Shown here in pieces: positions 1 through 6,108 of a DNA stretch of 11,541 nucleotides. How positions within the stretch are numbered: the first letter of the stretch is position 1; the number at the start of each line of letters is the position of its first letter. The notes under the pieces were generated by a model, which saw nothing but the letters and a program-made list of their open reading frames with translations, was not told the origin of the DNA and ran no database searches. Both the position numbers and the translations under genes were made by a program. The DNA is from Candidatus Aminicenantes bacterium UBA647 (GTDB taxonomy: Bacteria > Acidobacteriota > Aminicenantia > UBA2199), in the NCBI GenBank assembly GCA_002299555.1, contig DBOL01000006.1, positions 1 to 11,541 of the forward strand, read 5' to 3'.

Positions 1-444
1 GATTATAAAAAGAAGAAAGTATCCGAGGAAGATAAAAAAAGAGTTCATGATTTTTTCAGGACCAACCCCAGAACAAGAAATTTTTATGCGGCTAACAAGC
101 ATCTATTAAAGTTTGCAGAATATTTTCCTGCCATTCAGGTATTTCAGCCTTTTGAAGATAAGTTATATGTGACAACTTTTAATGAAAAAGATGATAAAAC
201 TGAATTTATCATATTTGATAACAATGGGAAATTTGTTGATCAGGTATGGCTTCCCATTGTCAGAAGAGATATCCAGTCTTATATGCCATACACTGTCAGC
301 AAAAAATTATTGTACAGATTGATCGAGAATGAGGATGAAGAGGAGTGGGAATTGCATATTGACAGGATATGGAACGAAGATAATACGAAATTTGACAATA
401 TTTCTGAAAAGGTCAGATCTGAATCGAAGATAAAAAATAATTGA
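1..444 (+). CDS. C-terminal part of a 6-bladed beta-propeller protein (5' end outside window)
   Basis: The frame is open from base 1 to the TGA at 442-444, giving 147 residues, so this is the end of a longer gene; the in-frame GTG at 169 is not needed as a start. The visible part has alternating short beta strands of the propeller type: a 'KLYVTTFNEKDDKTEFIIFD' strand pair (bases about 160-220), then 'GKFVDQVWLP', and near the end 'LYRLIENEDEEEWELHI'. From memory, this ending (a read-out of kinase-like 'ENEDEEEWELH') matches the last blade of 6-bladed beta-propeller proteins common in Aminicenantes and Bacteroidetes, usually exported proteins of about 350-400 residues with unknown ligands. 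The last 25 residues are charged and probably disordered. It converges on the GGDEF gene, with 29 bases between the stops. Family assignment is fairly good; the function is unknown. Confidence 0.65.
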   Translation, partial: DYKKKKVSEEDKKRVHDFFRTNPRTRNFYAANKHLLKFAEYFPAIQVFQPFEDKLYVTTFNEKDDKTEFIIFDNNGKFVDQVWLPIVRRDIQSYMPYTVSKKLLYRLIENEDEEEWELHIDRIWNEDNTKFDNISEKVRSESKIKNN

Positions 445-455
445 AAGTTATAGTT

Positions 456-476
456 AAAATCGATAAAGATTTTTTA
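456..476. terminator. Weak AT-rich hairpin between convergent genes
   Basis: AAAATC at 456-461 pairs with GATTTT at 468-473 around a 6-base loop, and T residues follow on the + strand. It lies between two convergent stop codons (444 and 474), where a shared terminator would be expected. The stem is short and almost all A/T, so it may be chance. Confidence 0.25.
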
Positions 477-1139
477 ATCGGGTCCTGAATATTTTGAGAA
501 ATCAAGACCGGGGTCATCGGATCTCACAACAATATTTCGGCCTCTTTGAATCCCATCATATAGAGCGGCTGATGCTTTCCTGATGTTGTGATTTACAGGC
601 CCGAGTTTGCTGTAAATATCAACGCCGAGTGTAATTGTGAAGTTCATTGTGATATCACCATAAGTAACTTTCGTTTCTTCGACAACTTTCCTCACCTTTT
701 CTGCAATTATAAATCCGCCTTCCAGTGAAGTTTCCGGAAGCATCAGCAGAAACTCTGCTCCTTCCCATCTTGACGCCGTATCCTGTTTTCTAAGGGTTTT
801 TACAAGTATCAGGCCGAGACTTTCAAGTATCTTATTACCGCAATCATGTCCGAACTCATCATTTATACGTCTGAAATTATCAACATTTATCATAACGATA
901 CAAAAAGGGCGCCATGTTCTGCTCATCCTTATCATCTCGATCTCAATTCTATCCAACATTGAATTCTTCTTACAGAGTTGTGTCAGGGGGTCATATGTTG
1001 AAAGCTTTTCCATCATTTTATAAGCATCATCAAGTTCTTTCTCAAGTCTTGATTTATCCCTGAACCAGAAATAGAGGATAAGAGATATTATAAATATAAG
1101 TATAAGAGATATACCTACAAAAACAGATGAGAGGTCCAT
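474..1139 (-). CDS. Membrane-anchored GGDEF-domain protein with degenerate active site
   Basis: The 221-residue protein has one membrane helix (residues 5-26), a short coiled-coil linker (28-47) and a GGDEF domain (about 48-205) beginning with the usual 'YDPLTQL'. The signature is EGAEF (126-130) instead of GG[DE]EF. The first metal-binding Asp of the 'DxDxFKxIND' strand is Asn85, in 'INVDNFRRIND'. Both changes hit metal or catalytic positions known from PleD, so diguanylate cyclase activity is unlikely. The inhibitory site RxxD is kept as R117-K-Q-D120, exactly five residues before the signature, which is the geometry that binds c-di-GMP in the family. The likely role, by inference, is an inner-membrane c-di-GMP receptor or regulatory partner. 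The ATG at 1139 follows an in-frame TAG two codons upstream and fits the membrane helix, but no clear Shine-Dalgarno is visible before it. No sensor domain is present. Confidence 0.88.
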   Translation of the reverse strand: MDLSSVFVGISLILIFIISLILYFWFRDKSRLEKELDDAYKMMEKLSTYDPLTQLCKKNSMLDRIEIEMIRMSRTWRPFCIVMINVDNFRRINDEFGHDCGNKILESLGLILVKTLRKQDTASRWEGAEFLLMLPETSLEGGFIIAEKVRKVVEETKVTYGDITMNFTITLGVDIYSKLGPVNHNIRKASAALYDGIQRGRNIVVRSDDPGLDFSKYSGPD

Positions 1140-1293
1140 ATACTACAATTTTAAGGAAAAAAAATATTATTTCAACCCTTCAACAATATCGATAAAAAAT
1201 ATTTTGGAATATTGCTCAGGTATCAGGCGGTTAAAATAAATTTAATTGTAGTCCTTTTTTAAGTTTTTATCGTCTATTAGTATCGGAGATTCG

Positions 1294-1404
1294 ATGAATA
1301 TATTAATATGCAGCGAAAAAGCTAAAGGATTACTAAGGATCATTCTATTTATATTTCTATTATTTATTTTTAATCATTTAAATATATATTCTGCCGGATC
1401 TTAA
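1294..1404 (+). CDS. Small signal-peptide-like ORF (36 aa), possibly a gene remnant
   Basis: ATG at 1294 is preceded by GGAG at 1285-1288 with a 5-base spacer, and TAA lies at 1402-1404. The product has a polar start (residues 1-12, including two Lys and one Glu) and an Arg at 15, then a strongly hydrophobic run 'IILFIFLLFIF' (16-26), and ends 'NIYSAGS', which looks like a signal peptidase site with almost nothing after it. It could be a small membrane protein, or the surviving 5' end of an exported protein whose body was deleted. It is the only coding-like content of the roughly 295 bases between the GGDEF gene and arsC. No recognised family; chance is not excluded because the DNA is very AT-rich. 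Confidence 0.35.
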   Translation: MNILICSEKAKGLLRIILFIFLLFIFNHLNIYSAGS

Positions 1405-1434
1405 ACAGAATTTCAGAGAATTGGCTTGTCCCTA

Positions 1435-1845
1435 CTACACGGACAGGAAATTATCCAGCCATGTTCTCATCTCATCTCTTGTTCTTTTGAAAGCCTCAAG
1501 TTTTGTCTCTTTGCTTCCCGGTACTTCTGAAGGATCCTCAAAGTTTTTGTGAATCCTCTCTTTAGCCCCCGGAAAGAAAGGACACGTCTCTCTGGCGCCG
1601 TCACATACAGTTATTACCATGTCAAATTCTATATCTCTGAATTCGGTAGTGAGTTTAGATCTAGCTTCTGATATGTCTATATTTATCTCTTTTAAAGCTT
1701 CAATTGCAAAAGGTTTTACATATGTTCTTTCAGTCCCGGCACTGAATGCCTCAAATCTACTATTGAAAAGGCTATTGACCAACCCTTCCGCCATCTGACT
1801 CCTGGCTGAATTATGTGTGCAGATGAATAATATTTTTTTTTTCAA
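1435..1845 (-). CDS. arsC: Arsenate reductase, thioredoxin-coupled type (LMW-phosphatase fold)
   Basis: This 136-residue protein of the low-molecular-weight phosphatase fold reduces arsenate to arsenite in the cytoplasm, with electrons from thioredoxin. The N-terminal P-loop 'CTHNSARSQMAEG' contains Cys9 and Arg15 (CX5R). The relay cysteines Cys81 and Cys88 lie in 'VCDGARETCP' with the same spacing as Cys82/Cys89 of Staphylococcus aureus ArsC. Asp104-Pro105 ('FEDP') is the general-acid loop. The three cysteines favour ArsC over a plain tyrosine phosphatase. Length is normal for the family (about 130-140). The start is TTG at 1845, chosen because AGGAG (1852-1856) lies 6 bases upstream and the MKKKILFIC beginning fits the family. 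No arsR, acr3/arsB or arsM lies beside it in the window, so it is an orphan here. It is divergent from the thioesterase gene. Confidence 0.92.
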   Translation of the reverse strand: MKKKILFICTHNSARSQMAEGLVNSLFNSRFEAFSAGTERTYVKPFAIEALKEINIDISEARSKLTTEFRDIEFDMVITVCDGARETCPFFPGAKERIHKNFEDPSEVPGSKETKLEAFKRTRDEMRTWLDNFLSV

Positions 1846-1851
1846 GTGACT

Positions 1852-1856
1852 CTCCT
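1852..1856 (-). promoter_or_regulatory. Ribosome binding site that decides the TTG start of arsC
   Basis: AGGAG on the - strand, 6 bases before the TTG at 1845-1843. No ATG or GTG gives a better N-terminus, so this site supports the non-ATG start. Confidence 0.7.
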
Positions 1857-1865
1857 GATCAGAAT

Positions 1866-1894
1866 ATATTAGATTAAAAGCAGGTTAATTCCAA
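1866..1894 (-). promoter_or_regulatory. Candidate sigma-70-type promoter for arsC
   Basis: On the - strand, TTGGAA (1889-1894) and TAATAT (1866-1871) are separated by exactly 17 bases; each box matches the consensus at four of six positions. The predicted start near 1859 leaves a leader of about 14 bases that just includes the AGGAG site. The -35 box sits inside an inverted repeat, TTAATT-CCA-AATTAA (1885-1899), that could be an operator. AT-rich DNA makes chance matches common. Confidence 0.35.
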
Positions 1895-1947
1895 ATTAAT
1901 TATATTTCAGAATTCTGTTAATATTTTCCTCCTCTGTACTTTAGATA

Positions 1948-1953
1948 TATAAT
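1948..1953 (+). promoter_or_regulatory. Candidate -10 box for the thioesterase/M90 peptidase unit
   Basis: A perfect TATAAT lies 39 bases before the thioesterase ATG, which would give a leader of about 33 bases containing the AGAGG ribosome binding site. No convincing -35 box is found 16-18 bases upstream (only TTTTCC/TTCCTC). Confidence 0.3.
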
Positions 1954-1992
1954 TCTGATATATATGGATATTAAAAGATCAGAGAGGAAAAG

Positions 1993-2400
1993 ATGAAAAA
2001 GATCGAACACAGTTCTGAATTTGTTGTCAGGGATTATGAGTGTGATATGCAGGGAGTGGTCAATAATTCGGTTTATCAGAATTATCTTGAACATGCGAGG
2101 CATCTTCTTTTAAAGAATATTGGACTGGATTTTGCCGGACTAACCGATAAAGGTATCATGCTGACAGTTATCAGGGTTGAGCTTGATTATAAATCTCCGC
2201 TTGTCAGTAGTGACAGATTCAGAATAGATACTGTTATGGAGAGAGTGTCTCCCCTTCGTATTGTTTTTATTCAGAATATTTATAAAATTCCGGGCGACAT
2301 GCTTGTCCTGAAAGGGAAGGTTTTCGGAACATCTCTTAACCGCAGGAGAAGGCCGGAAATGCCTGTAGAACTTGAGTTAATATTTAATGATGATCAATGA
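1993..2400 (+). CDS. Acyl-CoA thioesterase, hotdog fold (4HBT/YbgC-like)
   Basis: The protein has 135 residues, the normal size for single-domain hotdog thioesterases, which hydrolyse acyl-CoA thioesters in the cytoplasm. The N-terminal block 'VRDYECDMQGVVNNSVYQNY' (12-31) followed by 'LEHAR' is the YbgC/4HBT signature, with Asp18 at the catalytic position and the helix start at Tyr28-Glu33. The usual His of the 'GxVNHxxY' stretch is Asn25 here. The middle has 'VELDYKSPL' and the end 'LNRRRRPEMP', both common in the family. The substrate cannot be told from sequence; aromatic, short-chain and long-chain acyl-CoA are all possible. The ATG at 1993 has AGAGG (1983-1987) 5 bases upstream. The peptidase gene starts 12 bases after its stop, so the two are probably cotranscribed. 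Confidence 0.88.
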   Translation: MKKIEHSSEFVVRDYECDMQGVVNNSVYQNYLEHARHLLLKNIGLDFAGLTDKGIMLTVIRVELDYKSPLVSSDRFRIDTVMERVSPLRIVFIQNIYKIPGDMLVLKGKVFGTSLNRRRRPEMPVELELIFNDDQ

Positions 2401-2412
2401 AGAGGAAATGAT

Positions 2413-3297
2413 ATGAAAATAATAAACAGGAATGAGGTGATCTTTAAATTTATATATTTCATTCTTATCGCATTAACGGGAGTTTTTATCTCCATGTATT
2501 CATCTGATAGCACGGTGATCGTTATATTTATTGTAATTCCGATTTTCTATATCGTTCTGGCATTCAGAAAGGAGCTTCGAAGATTTAGAATAGTAAAAAA
2601 AAAATTCCCAACCGGGTTGAAGGAAATAATTGGTGAATATTCAAAATTTTATAATCATCTTGAAGATGCAGGTAAGCGGAAGTTTGAAAGGGATATCACT
2701 ATTTTCCTGAATGAACACAGCATCAGGGGTCTCAGGGGCGAGGAAACTGACCTTAGAACAAAGGCCCTGGTTGCGACAGGCGTTGCAACAATTTTACACG
2801 GCAGAGAAGATTGGGAACCACCATTCACAGATGGTGTTGTTGTGTATCCCGGTGAAACATTCGATCCCGATTATAATCTTTATAAAGGTCAGATTGCAGG
2901 TATGGCAGGGGAGAGGCGGCCGCTTCTGGTTACGAAAGAGATCCTTGAGAAAAGCTTTAAAGATCCGGATGATGGCTATAACTCCCTTATTCATGAGATA
3001 GCCCATTATTTTGATTTTGAGAATCCTTATATGAGTGGGGTCCCTTTGATCGGGTCGGATAAAGAAATGACAAAAGAGTGGTTGAGGACAATGGAAAAAG
3101 AGAGAGAAAAAGTGAATAAGGGAAAATCATTTCTCCGACCATATGCCGGGTCTAACGAGGCTGAATTTTTTGCAGTGGCTACTGAGTCATTCTTTGAAAG
3201 GCCAGATGAAATGAAGGAGAAAAACCCTAAGCTCTACGAATTGCTGAGAGGTTTTTACAATATCGATATGGAAGAATTATTCAGAGACAAAAAATGA
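2413..3297 (+). CDS. MtfA-like zinc peptidase (M90 family) with N-terminal membrane hairpin
   Basis: In this 294-residue protein, residues 10-30 and 34-51 are two hydrophobic segments with a very short polar turn, followed by a basic stretch (52-64), so the N-terminus should be a membrane hairpin with the catalytic domain in the cytoplasm. The M90 domain spans about 65-285. HEIAH (194-198) is the HExxH zinc motif, with 'YFD' after it as in MtfA. 'NEAEFFAVATESFFERP' (248-264) is the family's second conserved block and holds the probable third zinc ligand (E251 or E258). 'GREDWEPPFTDGVVVYPG' and 'AGERRPLLV' are also typical. Escherichia coli MtfA (about 265 residues, soluble) binds the repressor Mlc and regulates ptsG; whether that holds here is unknown, and no Mlc or PTS gene is nearby. 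The ATG at 2413 has an AGAGGAAA stretch upstream, 12 bases after the thioesterase stop. Confidence 0.88.
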   Translation: MKIINRNEVIFKFIYFILIALTGVFISMYSSDSTVIVIFIVIPIFYIVLAFRKELRRFRIVKKKFPTGLKEIIGEYSKFYNHLEDAGKRKFERDITIFLNEHSIRGLRGEETDLRTKALVATGVATILHGREDWEPPFTDGVVVYPGETFDPDYNLYKGQIAGMAGERRPLLVTKEILEKSFKDPDDGYNSLIHEIAHYFDFENPYMSGVPLIGSDKEMTKEWLRTMEKEREKVNKGKSFLRPYAGSNEAEFFAVATESFFERPDEMKEKNPKLYELLRGFYNIDMEELFRDKK

Positions 3298-3298
3298 G

Positions 3299-3319
3299 AA
3301 GGCCTCCGGGGAGGCCTTT
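3299..3319. terminator. GC-rich hairpin terminator between convergent genes
   Basis: AAGGCCTC (3299-3306) and GAGGCCTT (3311-3318) form a perfect 8-bp stem around the tetraloop CGGG. It starts two bases after the peptidase stop and ends three bases before the end of the - strand VWA operon. The + strand T run is short (TTT then G). On the - strand the hairpin is followed after a few bases by a T-rich run (complement of 3289-3294). It probably works in both directions. Confidence 0.7.
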
Positions 3320-3321
3320 GA

Positions 3322-4935
3322 TCATTCAACTTTGATCTGAATAAAATCGGAAGCCATCCTTCCGGTATAATTATCTTTAGCTTCTATAACTATTTCATAT
3401 CTGCCTTTTGTCAGCCATTTAAAATTAAGAGAAACATTAGTTTCGTTGCTTTTTGTATTAAAATTATTACTCTTATCAAAAACCGGATTGTCCTGCATAT
3501 TATTTATTTGGATCCGGATATTGACAGAACCCAGAGTTCCCTGATTTGTTTTCTGCTGTGCAAAATCGGTTACTTTGAATGAGAGCTGTTTTTCCTTAAA
3601 TTCGATCGCCCCGATCTTCACCTCTTTATCAGTGTTGATCAGAATTCCTCTGGCAGGTTTCTTTGTAAACTCTGTCCTGACATTGTCATCGTAGATAGCT
3701 TTGTGTTTTCTCTTATGGACCTTTATTTTTAACTTCTCTATCTTTTCTCCATCTTTCGGTGCATATGTAAGGATATAAAAGATATCCTGCTTTTTGACGA
3801 TCTTATCCATAGCCAGTTCAAGGTTTTTTGTGGTTATAAGTACTCCTCCTGTTTTTTCTGTCAGGCTCCGGAGGTTGTTTTCCAGATCTGTCGAGATCCT
3901 TCTGTATTCTATATCTTTGCTGAAGGAGGGGATTCTTGTATGAACAAAAATTGAATGAAAAGTAGCACCGACTTTTGTGAATATCTTTGTGATCTCATCA
4001 GTCGGGAAACCTTTTGATGTGTTAAGTTCTTTCCTGATCTCGTTTACCAGTTTTGATATAATCCTTGCAAAACTTAATACTTCCATATCTGTGCTTGCCT
4101 GCCATTTATAGATCAGTGCCTGAATCATTCTCATTATTTCGCCCTTCATAACTATCCGTGGAAACAATTCCTGCTGATATATAGTTATTACCCATTTTTC
4201 TACAGGAATTTCCTGAAGATGTTTTGCGAAAAGGAGATAAGTTTTCACATCCGGCATAAGATATCTGTTCTTGTAATCTTTCCAGATGATAAGATATTTT
4301 TTTAGAAAATCATTAATTGCATATATATCCTGTTTCAGATTTACCGTCATCCTGCTGCCGCCGGATGATTGTTTAAGTGAAAGCCTGAACTTTGTAAGGT
4401 CGATTTCCGATTCCAGCTGTTTGAAATAGAGCAGCATCCTCTTCCTCGCCTTAATGCTCTCCTCTGTTATCAGATCGAATATTTTTTCTTTTGCAGCTGA
4501 TTTATCCTGGAAGTTTTTTATTATAAGGCTCTTTTTGTTGATGAATATGAGCATTGCATCATTCTTTTTCATCATCCGGTCAACGATCTGAACTATCCCT
4601 TTTTTTACATCAACATCAAAATTTGTAACATTTAATGCAAGAACGAAATATCTGGGTGGAAATTCCTTGTCTTTTTCAAGGACCATTTCCTGAGTCTCTA
4701 TCTGTTTCTTTATTACATTGAAGTGGACAATATTTCTCTCTTTCCCGTTAACAATAAGAGAAAAATCGTCCTTTGTAAGGCCATCTACAAGTTTGTTCTT
4801 ATAAAAAACTCTGACAGGGACCTCGATGTTCAGCACTGAAACTTCTTCTTTTATCTTTTTTTCTTCAGTCTGAGTACCGGCACTAATGGAAAGTATCAAA
4901 CCCAGTACTATTAAAATTACAATTTGTTTTTTCAT
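3322..4935 (-). CDS. Secreted VWFA-related protein lacking the MIDAS motif
   Basis: 537 residues with a signal peptide (1-20, 'IVILIVLGLILSISAG'), so exported. Residues 32-75 are the N-terminal module of the VWFA-related Acidobacterial family: 'VPVRVFYKNKLVDGLTKDDF' then 'NGKERNI'. The VWA core starts with 'RYFVLALNVTNFDVD' (95-109). Where DxSxS should be there is N102-V-T-N-F106, so the metal site is gone. A long, mostly helical, charged insertion (about 160-315) interrupts the domain; the domain resumes at 'VGATFHSIFVHTR' and continues to about 425. This last part aligns with the end of the upstream paralogue ('TGGVLIT', 'FYILTYAPKDG'). The C-terminal 110 residues look like an Ig-type domain, with 'KGRYEIVIEAKDNYTGRMAS' near the end. 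The start has a strong AAGGAG overlapping the previous stop codon. It is the last gene of a three-gene operon. A scaffold or binding role without metal is inferred. Confidence 0.85.
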   Translation of the reverse strand: MKKQIVILIVLGLILSISAGTQTEEKKIKEEVSVLNIEVPVRVFYKNKLVDGLTKDDFSLIVNGKERNIVHFNVIKKQIETQEMVLEKDKEFPPRYFVLALNVTNFDVDVKKGIVQIVDRMMKKNDAMLIFINKKSLIIKNFQDKSAAKEKIFDLITEESIKARKRMLLYFKQLESEIDLTKFRLSLKQSSGGSRMTVNLKQDIYAINDFLKKYLIIWKDYKNRYLMPDVKTYLLFAKHLQEIPVEKWVITIYQQELFPRIVMKGEIMRMIQALIYKWQASTDMEVLSFARIISKLVNEIRKELNTSKGFPTDEITKIFTKVGATFHSIFVHTRIPSFSKDIEYRRISTDLENNLRSLTEKTGGVLITTKNLELAMDKIVKKQDIFYILTYAPKDGEKIEKLKIKVHKRKHKAIYDDNVRTEFTKKPARGILINTDKEVKIGAIEFKEKQLSFKVTDFAQQKTNQGTLGSVNIRIQINNMQDNPVFDKSNNFNTKSNETNVSLNFKWLTKGRYEIVIEAKDNYTGRMASDFIQIKVE

Positions 4936-4940
4936 TTTTT

Positions 4941-4946
4941 CTCCTT
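4941..4946 (-). promoter_or_regulatory. Ribosome binding site overlapping the upstream stop codon
   Basis: AAGGAG on the - strand shares its first two bases with the TAA stop (4945-4947) of the preceding VWA gene and sits 5 bases before the ATG at 4935. This fixes the start and suggests translational coupling. Confidence 0.75.
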
Positions 4947-6108
4947 AATAGTAATAACCCTTTACTGTCCTGATCTTATGTCTTTTTGTGTTTTTTAATT
5001 TCACATTGATCTTTCTGAAAGTTTTAATACTTCCTCTTTTCTTGGGTGTAAAATAAAGGAGGTATTTTGCCTGAATATCTTTTCTGATTTTTTTATACAC
5101 TTTCTTTACTTCACTGACATGGTCGAAGAAAAAAGGAATCCCTCCTGAAGATTTTGAAATCTTTTCGAGGAGCGTTTTATATTGATCATCGGAAGAGAGG
5201 GAATATGTACGTTTCCCAATTGAATATATTTCTGTGTTTGATTTCTCTGCTTTTTTCATCAATGTATATGGATCAATAAAGGAACTATTATCTTCGCCAT
5301 CAGAAAATACTACAATAATATTTCTTCCACTGACACCTTTGACGAGATTGATACAATGAGCTATTGCATCGTACAATGAAGTGGCCCCAAATGGGAATGC
5401 AAGAGAAATTGAATTGATCAATTCATTTATGTCATTTGAAAAATCTGTGTCCTCTATTACTTCATGATTAAAGAATATCACTATAGCCTTGTCGGTTTTC
5501 CTCATCAGATCTTCCAGGAACATCTTGGCTGCATCCTTGATATAATCCATTTTATCTTTCATTGATGAACTGATATCGATCAGAAGGAGCAGGTGGAAAT
5601 CACCTTTCCGCTGACTTATCAGGTTCAGATAAGAGATATCTATAAGTTTGCCATCTTCATACAATTCAAAATTGTCTTTTGTCAGCCCTCTGACATAATC
5701 ACCATGTCTGTCTATAACAGCAATAGGAATCGCCATCTCTATAACATTGACACTCTGGACATCATCGAATTTGTACGAAGATATCTCCTCCCTGAGCAAG
5801 ACGCCCTCGTGATCTCTCAGGATTGCTTTCAGGACACGGTTTTTCGGTGAGTTGCCAAAATTATAACTCAGGGCGAAAGGAGGATTGCTGAACTCTTTCA
5901 GGAATTTTCCGTCAAGGAACAATTCAATAGATTGTATCTCTTTCAACTCTATCCCGGTCACTTTGATCTTGATATTCTTTATTCCGACCCATACTTCATT
6001 ATTCTCTGGAGAAACAAATTTCATTTCCGGATTTTCCACTTTCATATCTTCCTGGCTGAAAACAGGGAGAATGAGTAAGAGTATCAGTAAATATCTAAAT
6101 ATTTTCAT
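4945..6108 (-). CDS. Secreted VWFA-related protein with complete MIDAS
   Basis: 387 residues: signal peptide 1-18 ('YLLILLLILPVFS' before Gln19), an N-terminal Ig-like beta domain (about 29-115, with 'VSPENNEVWVG' and 'IELFLDGKFLKEF'), then the VWFA-related family module (125-165, 'GLTKDNFELYEDGK') and a VWA domain (171-375). The metal-ion-dependent adhesion site is complete: D178-I-S180-S-S182 in 'LLLIDISSSM', T243 in 'GATSLYDAI' and D270 in 'VFSDGEDNSS'. VWA domains of this kind bind protein partners through a divalent cation outside the membrane; the ligand is unknown. It ends in the family's basic tail 'HKIRTVKGYYY'. The ATG at 6108 overlaps the stop of the upstream gene (ATGA), with GAGG about 7 bases before it. 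It is the middle gene of the operon, and its end leads straight into a second VWA paralogue. Confidence 0.93.
   Translation of the reverse strand: MKIFRYLLILLLILPVFSQEDMKVENPEMKFVSPENNEVWVGIKNIKIKVTGIELKEIQSIELFLDGKFLKEFSNPPFALSYNFGNSPKNRVLKAILRDHEGVLLREEISSYKFDDVQSVNVIEMAIPIAVIDRHGDYVRGLTKDNFELYEDGKLIDISYLNLISQRKGDFHLLLLIDISSSMKDKMDYIKDAAKMFLEDLMRKTDKAIVIFFNHEVIEDTDFSNDINELINSISLAFPFGATSLYDAIAHCINLVKGVSGRNIIVVFSDGEDNSSFIDPYTLMKKAEKSNTEIYSIGKRTYSLSSDDQYKTLLEKISKSSGGIPFFFDHVSEVKKVYKKIRKDIQAKYLLYFTPKKRGSIKTFRKINVKLKNTKRHKIRTVKGYYY

Noticed and set aside
169..444. Stand-alone 91-codon gene starting at GTG 169
   Set aside because: The frame is already open from base 1 with protein-like content of the same family, so it is the tail of a longer gene.
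1198..1213. Palindrome AATATT-TTGG-AATATT upstream of the GGDEF gene
   Set aside because: The stem is only A/T in very AT-rich DNA, with no T run placed as in a terminator; it is probably chance.
1435..1845. Low-molecular-weight tyrosine phosphatase (Wzb type) instead of arsenate reductase
   Set aside because: The two relay cysteines (81 and 88) at ArsC spacing and the SARSQMAEG loop fit arsenate reductase better, and no capsule genes are nearby.
1918..2103. 61-codon - strand frame
   Set aside because: It is mostly antisense to the thioesterase, covers the divergent promoter region and has no recognisable content.
2711..3006. Two frames, one on each strand, inside the M90 peptidase gene
   Set aside because: They overlap the HExxH-bearing reading frame completely and have no family features.
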